From assembly GCA_021802595.1 (NCBI GenBank), contig JAJZRT010000126.1, positions 1 through 8,588 of the forward strand: a stretch of 8,588 bases of DNA, written 5' to 3'. How positions within the stretch are numbered: the first letter of the stretch is position 1; every line of letters begins with the position of its first letter. The notes below the pieces were generated by a model, which saw only the letters and a program-made list of their open reading frames with translations, ran no database searches and was not told where the DNA came from. The translations under genes and the position numbers were made by a program. This DNA is from Pseudomonadota bacterium (lineage in GTDB: Bacteria > Pseudomonadota > Gammaproteobacteria > Burkholderiales > Thiobacillaceae). Positions 1-4,705 of this stretch are shown one piece after another.

Positions 1-1
1 C

Positions 2-109
2 GACTACATCGAGATGTTCTACAACCCGAAGCGCCGCCACAGTTACAGCAATGGGCTTTCGCCGATAGACTATGAGAAGCAGTACGAAGAGAGGCTTACG
101 AGTGTCTAG
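2..109 (+). CDS. IS3-family transposase (OrfB), C-terminal end only
   Basis: Reading from base 2, the frame encodes 35 residues beginning DYIEMFYNPKRRHSYSNGL and ending ERLTSV before TAG at 107-109. The block 'YIE-FYN-KRRHS-----SP--YE' is the characteristic C-terminal end of the DDE (rve-type) integrase domain of IS3-family OrfB, which cuts and joins the element's ends during copy-out/paste-in transposition. Most of the domain, including the DDE residues, lies left of the window, so it cannot be seen whether the element is intact. The stop codon lies inside the element's right terminal repeat, as is common in this family. The subgroup cannot be fixed from this fragment. Confidence 0.88.
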   Translation, partial: DYIEMFYNPKRRHSYSNGLSPIDYEKQYEERLTSV

Positions 110-127
110 GAAATCGGGGGCGATTCA
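103..127 (+). repeat. Right terminal inverted repeat of the IS3-family element
   Basis: The 25 bases overlap the transposase stop codon, carry a GGGGGCG core and end in TCA, the expected mirror of the TGA-type left ends of many IS3-family elements. The boundary at 127 is inferred: the left repeat is outside the window, so the inverted match and target duplication could not be tested. The next base starts sequence that reads as a group II intron 5' end lacking its first G. Confidence 0.6.
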
Positions 128-260
128 TGCGTCCTTACCTGGGGATATCTCGCCTCATGGGTGAAAGCCCGACGGCATCTGCCGGAGCGAGAAGTCAGCC
201 GAGGCCGTAGTAGCTGCCGGCAGGGGGCGAAGGGCCGAACGAGAAGAAGCGTGAAACGAC

Positions 261-1627
261 ATGCCGATGGAGAGTGTATTGCATCAGATGCCCGCGCTTG
301 CGGGGCGGGTTCCGGCTGGGCGCGGTGAAGCCGCGTCCAGTGTAACCAGCGATGAAACACGCTTCACGCGGTGTGACCCGGGAAGCGCAGGGCAAGATAG
401 CCTGCTCGCGCAGGCGCTTGCGAGAGGCAATATGGTTCTGGCATGGGAACGTGTCAAAGCCAATCGCGGCAGCGCAGGGCCGGATGGCCTGTCGATCAAA
501 GACACGGAAGCGGTACTCAAGACCCGCTGGCCCCAGATACGGGATGAACTGCTGAACGGGCGGTACACGCCCCAACCGGTTCGCCGGATGCAGATACCCA
601 AGCCTGGGGGCGGTATGCGGGAACTGGGCATCCCGTCCGTGACGGACCGACTGATCCAGCAGGCCTTGTTGCAAGTACTGCAACCTTTGATCGATCCCAC
701 GTTCTCCGAATACAGCTATGGCTTCCGGCCTGGCCGCCGGGCACGTACCGCTGTGCTGCAAGCACAGCGGTACGTGCAAGACGGTTGGCGGGTGGTCGTG
801 GACGTCGATTTGGAGAAGTTCTTCGATCGGGTCAACCACGACGTCCTGATAGACTGCCTGCGGAAGAGGATTGGCGATGATGCCGTAATTCGGTTGATTC
901 GCCGGTATCTCAACGCGGGCATCATGGACGGCGGCGTGGTGATGGCCCGTCACGAGGGCACGCCGCAAGGCGGGCCACTGTCACCGTTACTGGCCAACGT
1001 CCTGCTGGACGAAGTCGACCGGGACCTGGAGAAGCGCGGACATCGATTCGTGCGCTATGCTGACGACTGCAACGTTTACGTTTGCAGTCAGCAGGCGGGC
1101 GAGCGCGTGCTGGAGGGCTTGCGCCAACTCTACGACCGGCTGCATCTGAAGGTGAACGAGGCCAAGACCGCCGTTGCGCCCGTATTTGGGCGCAAGTTCC
1201 TGGGTTACAGCCTTTGGCGGCACCAGGACGAGGTCAAGCGGTCGGTGGCTACCAAAGCGTTGGATTCGTTCAAGGAGAAGATACGGCAAATCACGCATCG
1301 TACCGGTGGCCACAGTATGGAGCAAGTGGTGGAGCAGCTACGCAAGTACATCCCAGGCTGGAAGGCTTACTTCCATCTGGCGCAGACCCCCAGGTGTTTC
1401 ATGCGCTGGATGCGTGGCTGCGCCGAAGGCTACGCGCACTGCAATTGAAGCAGTGGCGGCGTGGCACCACGATGTTCCGGGAACTGTGCGCCCTCGGTGC
1501 GAACCAGGATCTGGCCGCGAAGATCGCCGGCCACGGCCGGCGCTGGTGGCGCACCAGCCGGTCGGAAATACATCGTGTGCTGAATAATGCATACTTCGAG
1601 CGGCTCGGCGTGCCACGCCTCTCATAA
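261..1627 (+). pseudogene. ltrA: Group II intron reverse transcriptase/maturase, frameshifted near its C terminus
   Basis: The intact N-terminal frame (261-1448, 395 residues) carries the fingers-palm reverse transcriptase. It shows RVKANRGSAGPDG (64-76), IPKPGGGMRELGIP (112-125), GFRPGRR (154-160), VDVDLEKFFDRVNHD (180-194, catalytic Asp near 181-183), GTPQGGPLSPLLAN (233-246), RYADD (265-269) and KFLGY (312-316). After LAQTPR (Arg378, codon 1392-1394) the frame slips. The expected continuation, FHALDAWLRRRLRALQLKQW to FERLGVPRLS, is in the next frame and stops at 1627. Adding one G (AGGGTG instead of AGGTG) would restore a protein of about 455 residues. The slip falls in the GIIM maturase domain needed for intron RNA binding and splicing. 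ATG 261 is the first in-frame start; the first ~55 residues are poorly conserved, so a later start is possible. A sequencing error cannot be excluded. Confidence 0.88.
741..777. repeat. Perfect 17-bp inverted repeat with 3-nt spacer inside the reverse transcriptase ORF
   Basis: The left arm, 741-757, begins GCACGTACCG; the right arm, 761-777, ends GGTACGTGC. All 17 positions pair, with spacer GCA at 758-760. It encodes roughly ARTAVLQAQRYVQ, between the GFRPGRR motif and the catalytic VDVDLEKFFD motif. This is a much stronger hairpin than coding constraint alone would be expected to produce. Confidence 0.9.
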
Positions 1628-1641
1628 CCTCAACTTCTCGA

Positions 1642-1718
1642 ACCGCCCGGTGCGGACCCGAATGCCGGGTGGTGTGGGAGGGGACCGGTCAGGATTGTCT
1701 GGCCGCCCCTATCCCGAT
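1642..1718 (+). ncRNA. Group II intron domains V and VI (catalytic hairpin and branch-point helix)
   Basis: Domain V: ACCGCCCGG (1642-1650) pairs with CCGGGTGGT (1665-1673), including a G1645-U1670 wobble inside a CGC triad (1644-1646). That is where the catalytic triad sits, and CGC is the variant known from group IIC-type introns. A two-base bulge (1663-1664) and a short upper helix with loop GACC (1655-1658) complete the shape; G1652-A1661 is a mismatch in the upper helix, possibly decay. Domain VI: GGGAGGGG (1676-1683) pairs with CCCC (1706-1709) and CCC (1713-1715), leaving A1711 as likely branch point. Folded by eye; no covariance search was run. Confidence 0.75.
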
Positions 1719-2656
1719 TATTCCTGCTCGACTTCCAGAATCGCCAGACTGATCTGTGGCCCCAGGTTGGAATCCCACTCCGCCCAGTTCTTGTAGGCCT
1801 TGAGCTTCTCGGCGACGACCGGCTTCATCTCGTAGTCGCTCTTGCCTTCGTTGTACATGCGCCGCACTTCGACCATCAGCGTGGCGAACCAGGCTTTCTG
1901 GTCTTCGACAAACTTGCGGTTGCCCGTCTTGCCATGGCCGGGAACGTAGAGCGCAGCATTGAGGGCCAGTGCCCGGTCGGTGGCCTTCATCACGCCCTTG
2001 AACGTGCCATCGCGGATATTCATCACCTGGTGGTTCAGCACGTTGTCCGCAGTGAACAGAATGCGGTCCTCCACCATCTCGATCATCAGGTCGGTCTTGC
2101 TGTGCGCATCGGTCGAGGAATGAATGCGGAAGGTCTTGCCGCCGATCCGGAATTCCTGGCCGTCGGCCGCCGCAACGGTGGGAATCACGGCATGGGTGCC
2201 GTCGGTATAGCCGCCGGTCATGTCCGACATCAGCTTGATCCAGAAGACGTCGGCGCCGTTCCGGGCCTGCTTGATCATGTCGGGATGGGCGATGAGCATG
2301 GCGTTCGGCCAGGCTTCCAGAATGGCCTGGTTGCCCAGCCAGTGGTCGCCGTGGACGTGGGTGTCAAATACGTGGGTGACCGGCTTGCCGGTTGTCTTGC
2401 GGATCTGGGCCACCACCATGCGGCCGACCTGGACGCTGGAGCCGGGGTCGATCACCACGACCCCTTCTTTCGTGACGACCCAGGCCGGGTTGTTCATGAA
2501 GCTCTGGTTGGCGACCGAGGGTACGCCCTGGGGGCCGTGGATGACGTAGGTGTCGGCACCGACTTTCTGCGCCGGGTAGGGGCGGACGACATCTTTGGGG
2601 CCTGCCAGCGCAGACGTGCAGAAGACCAGGGCGGCGATCATGGGGGCGGGACGCAT
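1718..2656 (-). CDS. Exported metallo-beta-lactamase-fold metallohydrolase
   Basis: This 312-residue protein starts at ATG 2656-2654, chosen over an upstream in-frame ATG at 2692 because GGAG precedes it and the protein then begins with a signal peptide (MRPAPM, hydrophobic IAALVFCTSALA, likely cut after ALA). The metal-binding set is complete: HVHGDH (His100, His102, Asp104, His105), His185, Asp204 (FTADN) and His241 (VPGHG), so a dinuclear zinc or iron hydrolase acting in the periplasm is expected. The substrate is unknown; the general architecture is shared by SoxH-like and quinoprotein-associated MBL proteins as well as class B beta-lactamases. It is the third gene of the leftward run, 73 nt after the reductase. 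Its stop codon (TAA, complement of 1718-1720) appears to use the last base of the group II intron, so the native C terminus may have been slightly different. Confidence 0.85.
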   Translation of the reverse strand: MRPAPMIAALVFCTSALAGPKDVVRPYPAQKVGADTYVIHGPQGVPSVANQSFMNNPAWVVTKEGVVVIDPGSSVQVGRMVVAQIRKTTGKPVTHVFDTHVHGDHWLGNQAILEAWPNAMLIAHPDMIKQARNGADVFWIKLMSDMTGGYTDGTHAVIPTVAAADGQEFRIGGKTFRIHSSTDAHSKTDLMIEMVEDRILFTADNVLNHQVMNIRDGTFKGVMKATDRALALNAALYVPGHGKTGNRKFVEDQKAWFATLMVEVRRMYNEGKSDYEMKPVVAEKLKAYKNWAEWDSNLGPQISLAILEVEQE

Positions 2657-2729
2657 GGGAGTTCTCCATTCGGATGGCGTGCCGGCAACCATACACGGAT
2701 CACGGGATTTGCTTAATGGTCGAATCGAC

Positions 2730-3434
2730 CTACCACCACTTCTCGAAAATGATGCGGTTCATCGGCACGCCCAGATCATGCAGCAGGGTGCTCATGTCCT
2801 CGACCATGCCCTTGGGACCGCACAGGTAATACAGCGTGTCGTCCGGCACGTCGAGCGCATGCAGCTTGACCGGGTCGATGCGGCCGGTGAGGCCGTGCCA
2901 CTGGGCATCCGGCTGGGTGACGGTGACGCTCACGTGCAGGTTGTCGTGCGCGAGGACAGCCGCTTCAAGCTCTTCGCGGAACAGGATTTCGCGGCTGTCC
3001 GACACGCTGTAAACCAGATGCACCTGCGCAGGCAGCCTGGCGTCGCGCACGTGGCGGAAGATCGACAGCAGCGGCGTGACGCCCACCCCGCCGCCGATCA
3101 GCACCACGTTGTCGCTCATCTCTGGCAGATAGACGAAGGGTCCCTGCCCCTGGCTGACGCGCACACGGTCGCCTACGCGGGCACGCTCGTGTATCCAGCG
3201 TGCCACGGGATGGCGCGCGCTGGCCTTGATCGCCAGTTCGATCTCGCCCTGGTGGATGGGCGAGGTGGTGATGGAATAGCCCGAGGTGTGCGTCTCGCCG
3301 TCGACCTCGATGCTGAGGTCGACCCACTGTCCCGGCAGAAACCGGAAGCCGGCGTCGGGGATGGCTAGGCGAAGGGCATGGATGCTGGGCGTGGCGGGGG
3401 TGATCGCCGTAATGCGGGCGTCAAAGATATGCAA
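2730..3434 (-). CDS. OXNAD1-like FAD/NAD(P)H oxidoreductase (ferredoxin-reductase fold)
   Basis: A 234-residue soluble flavoprotein of the ferredoxin-NADP reductase superfamily, expected to pass electrons between NAD(P)H, bound FAD and an unknown partner. Residues 1-100 form the FAD-binding barrel with FLPGQWVDL (32-40) and SGYSITTSP (51-59). The usual RxY[ST] arginine is replaced by Ser51, as I recall for OXNAD1-type proteins. The nucleotide-binding half shows IGGGVGVTPLLSI (113-125), LCGPKGM (204-210) and the terminal FEKWW. There is no 2Fe-2S domain or transmembrane segment, so it is a stand-alone reductase. The start is TTG, 3 nt after the msrB stop, with AGGA a short distance upstream inside msrB; translational coupling is likely. 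Being between msrB and an MBL hydrolase suggests a redox-repair or sulfur role, but its electron acceptor is not evident. Confidence 0.85.
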   Translation of the reverse strand: MHIFDARITAITPATPSIHALRLAIPDAGFRFLPGQWVDLSIEVDGETHTSGYSITTSPIHQGEIELAIKASARHPVARWIHERARVGDRVRVSQGQGPFVYLPEMSDNVVLIGGGVGVTPLLSIFRHVRDARLPAQVHLVYSVSDSREILFREELEAAVLAHDNLHVSVTVTQPDAQWHGLTGRIDPVKLHALDVPDDTLYYLCGPKGMVEDMSTLLHDLGVPMNRIIFEKWW

Positions 3435-3437
3435 GGC

Positions 3438-3842
3438 TCAATCCTGTCTGGATTTCTGGAAGGTCAGCGAAGCCGAGTTGATGCAATAGCGCAGGCCGGA
3501 GGGTGCGGGACCGTCGGGAAAGATATGGCCCAGATGCGAGCCGCAGCGGCGGCACAGGGCCTCGACACGCACCATGCCGTGGCTGGTGTCGGATTTCTCG
3601 GCTACGGCGTCGGCGTTCAGGGCCTGATAAAAGCTCGGCCAGCCGGTGCCCGAGTCGAACTTGGCGGCCGACGAAAACAGCGGCTCACCGCAGGCGGCGC
3701 ACCGATACTCGCCGGTCTCGTGGTGGTCCCAGTATTGCCCGGTGAATGCGCGTTCGGTACCGTGTTCACGCAGAATGCGATATTGCTCCGGGTTCAACTC
3801 TGCGCGCCATTCGGCGTCGGTTTTTGTCTTGTCAAAACTCAT
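3438..3842 (-). CDS. msrB: Peptide-methionine (R)-S-oxide reductase MsrB, single-cysteine type
   Basis: This 134-residue protein reduces the R-epimer of methionine sulfoxide in oxidised proteins; without a signal peptide it should be cytosolic. The SelR fold is complete: zinc ligands CAAC (48-51) and CRRC (97-100), GWPSF (67-71), HGMVRVE (88-94), [10 protein letters not shown] (103-112) and the catalytic RYCINSASL with Cys120. The position before GWPSF, where E. coli MsrB has its resolving cysteine (SGCGWPSF), is Thr66, and the protein has no other cysteine. The sulfenic acid on Cys120 must therefore be reduced by an external thiol. The full family length is present. It starts at ATG 3842-3840 with GGAG 7 nt upstream and leads the leftward three-gene run; the next gene encodes a reductase flavoprotein, and the divergent neighbour is rubrerythrin, so the locus looks oxidative-stress related. 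Confidence 0.95.
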   Translation of the reverse strand: MSFDKTKTDAEWRAELNPEQYRILREHGTERAFTGQYWDHHETGEYRCAACGEPLFSSAAKFDSGTGWPSFYQALNADAVAEKSDTSHGMVRVEALCRRCGSHLGHIFPDGPAPSGLRYCINSASLTFQKSRQD

Positions 3843-3879
3843 GGCGGGTCTCCGATTTCAAAAGAGTGTACCCGCAAGA

Positions 3880-3927
3880 GGTAGGCCGTGGCAGTAAGCT
3901 GCTAGAACGGAACTGCCACGCTCTACC
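3880..3927. repeat. Imperfect 16-bp inverted repeat between the divergent msrB and rubrerythrin genes
   Basis: The left arm at 3880-3895 and right arm at 3912-3927 pair at 14 of 16 positions (core CGTGGCAGT / ACTGCCACG), with a 16-nt loop. There is no T-run on either side, so it does not look like a simple terminator. It lies 38 bases upstream of the msrB start and just before the predicted rubrerythrin -35 box. It could be a regulatory site, a structured leader for msrB, or a mobile-repeat remnant. Confidence 0.7.
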
Positions 3928-3932
3928 CGAGG

Positions 3933-3960
3933 TTGACAGCGTCATCGCAGCGGGTTTAAT
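3933..3960 (+). promoter_or_regulatory. Predicted sigma70-type promoter of the rubrerythrin gene
   Basis: A perfect -35 hexamer TTGACA (3933-3938) and a -10-like TTTAAT (3955-3960) are separated by 16 nt. Transcription would start near 3967, giving a leader of about 137 nt. An extended -10-like TGCTATACC at 4017-4024 is an alternative but has no good -35 box. Confidence 0.55.
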
Positions 3961-3973
3961 CTTCGTTCAGGTG

Positions 3974-3988
3974 TTAGACTTAGTCTAA
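3974..3988. promoter_or_regulatory. PerR/Fur-family-like operator palindrome (7-1-7)
   Basis: TTAGACT-T-AGTCTAA is a perfect 7-1-7 inverted repeat. The geometry and TTA...TAA edges match PerR boxes (TTATAATnATTATAA), with agreement at 10 of 14 arm positions. It sits just downstream of the predicted transcription start, where a bound repressor would block rubrerythrin, a gene often under peroxide-sensing PerR control. The exact regulator is inferred; no regulator gene is in the window. Confidence 0.6.
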
Positions 3989-4005
3989 AAACCGGATTTC
4001 ATCCA

Positions 4006-4045
4006 CTGACCGGCCTGCTATACCTGAAAGGGCCGGGTAAGTCAG
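4006..4045 (+). other. Hairpin in the rubrerythrin mRNA leader
   Basis: CTGAC-CGGCC (4006-4015) can pair with GGCCG (4031-4035) and, across a GGTAA bulge, GTCAG (4041-4045), making a 10-bp two-part stem. It is within the predicted untranslated leader, 58 nt before the start codon and not followed by a T-run. It might affect mRNA stability or mark a regulatory element. No known riboswitch is recognised. Confidence 0.45.
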
Positions 4046-4103
4046 CAAGGGTGGAAATTTCAGTGCTGAAAAGCATGTCCATGTAAATCAAGGAGATCAG
4101 GTT

Positions 4104-4523
4104 ATGCAACTCAAAGGTTCTAAAACCGAAGACCATCTGAAGGCCGCGTTCGCCGGCGAATCGCAGGCCAACCGCCGTTACCTCTACTTCGCAGCCAAGG
4201 CTGACGTCGAAGGCTACAACGATGTCGCCGCCGTGTTCCGCTCCACCGCCGAAGGCGAAACCGGCCATGCCCACGGCCACCTGGAATACCTGGAAAAGTG
4301 CGGTGACCCCGCCACCGGCATGGCCTTCGGCCCCACCGCCGACAACCTGAAGACTGCCATCGCCGGCGAAACCCACGAGTACACCGACATGTATCCCGGC
4401 ATGGCCAAGGATGCACGTTCGGAGGGCTTCGATGAGATCGCCGACTGGTTCGAGACCCTGGCCAAGGCCGAGCGTTCGCACGCCAACAAGTTCCAGAAGA
4501 CCCTGGACAGCCTGGGCGCGTAA
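4104..4523 (+). CDS. rbr: Rubrerythrin-type diiron protein without rubredoxin domain
   Basis: A 139-residue ferritin-like four-helix protein of the rubrerythrin/sulerythrin type, expected to reduce hydrogen peroxide in the cytosol using a diiron centre. The ligand pattern is complete: Glu19 (GESQAN), Glu52 with His55 (GETGHA), Glu89 and Glu92 (GETHEY), and Glu123 with His126 (AERSHA). Classical rubrerythrins are about 190 residues and carry a CxxC...CxxC rubredoxin tail; here the protein ends at KTLDSLGA with a single cysteine (Cys66), so electrons must come from another protein. The start is fixed by AAGGAG (4090-4095) 8 nt before ATG. A promoter and PerR-like palindrome lie upstream and a hairpin terminator directly downstream, so it may be made as its own transcript even though the functionally plausible Fe-S partner follows. 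Confidence 0.92.
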   Translation: MQLKGSKTEDHLKAAFAGESQANRRYLYFAAKADVEGYNDVAAVFRSTAEGETGHAHGHLEYLEKCGDPATGMAFGPTADNLKTAIAGETHEYTDMYPGMAKDARSEGFDEIADWFETLAKAERSHANKFQKTLDSLGA

Positions 4524-4535
4524 ACGCCAGCAGGC

Positions 4536-4560
4536 GGGGCGGGGTCATGCCCGCCCCTTT
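4536..4560 (+). terminator. Hairpin terminator after rubrerythrin
   Basis: GGGGCGGG (4536-4543) pairs perfectly with CCCGCCCC (4550-4557) around a six-base loop, followed by TTTC. It begins 12 nt after the stop codon. The U-tract is short, so read-through into the Fe-S protein gene is possible. Confidence 0.7.
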
Positions 4561-4568
4561 CAAAGCCC

Positions 4569-4677
4569 TATCCGCGAAGAGCGCGAAGGAACGCGAAGAA
4601 AAATCGGAGGCAGAAATGGAACGTGCCTGCCCGGGTTTTTGTCTTTGCTTCGCGTTCCTTCGTGCCCTTTGCGGATA
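4569..4677. repeat. Long inverted repeat made of CGCGAAG-like units
   Basis: The left arm 4569-4598 and right arm 4648-4677 match as inverted copies at 27 of 30 positions; each arm contains three near-repeats of a CGCGAAG-like unit. The 49-nt centre includes CCCGGGTTTTTG. It lies between the rubrerythrin terminator and the Fe-S gene and occupies most of that gap. I recall similar CGCGAAGG-rich intergenic hairpins from other proteobacterial genomes, so this is probably one copy of a dispersed palindromic element. No protein is encoded in it. Confidence 0.8.
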
Positions 4678-4705
4678 ACTTTTTGATTATATAGAAAATA
4701 TCGTC

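Larger units (their letters stand above)
128..1718 (+). mobile_element. Group II intron, interrupted at its 5' edge and with a frameshifted maturase
   Basis: A self-splicing retroelement RNA that would move by retrohoming with its encoded reverse transcriptase. The 5' edge reads TGCGTCC at 128-134, matching the conserved GTGCG-type intron start minus its first G; the base at 127 is assigned to the IS end. Bases 128-260 look like domain I (GGGTGAAAGCCC and GAAGTCAGCCGAGGCCGTAG segments). The maturase ORF occupies the domain IV position, and foldable domains V and VI lie at 1642-1718. The 3' end is placed at 1718 (CCCGAT) because a bulged A at 1711 is then the eighth base from the end, the usual branch-point spacing. 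With a broken 5' edge and a frameshifted maturase, the copy is probably immobile. No HNH endonuclease domain is seen. Confidence 0.85.

Noticed and set aside
931..966. 8-bp inverted repeat GCGGCGTG/CACGCCGC in the reverse transcriptase ORF
   Set aside because: Short arms in GC-rich coding sequence of a conserved motif; no reason to call it functional.
195..968. 257-codon open frame on the minus strand
   Set aside because: Antisense to the group II intron reverse transcriptase; no recognisable motif.
1934..2716. 260-codon open frame on the plus strand
   Set aside because: Antisense shadow of the MBL hydrolase gene, whose metal motifs and signal peptide are convincing.
2718..2730. Short palindrome GGTCGAATCGACC at the reductase stop codon
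   Set aside because: Six-bp arms with one central base and no T-run; too weak to call a terminator or operator.
4075..4086. Tiny upstream frame (Met-Ser-Met-stop) in the rubrerythrin leader
   Set aside because: Too short and with no ribosome-binding site; easily chance.
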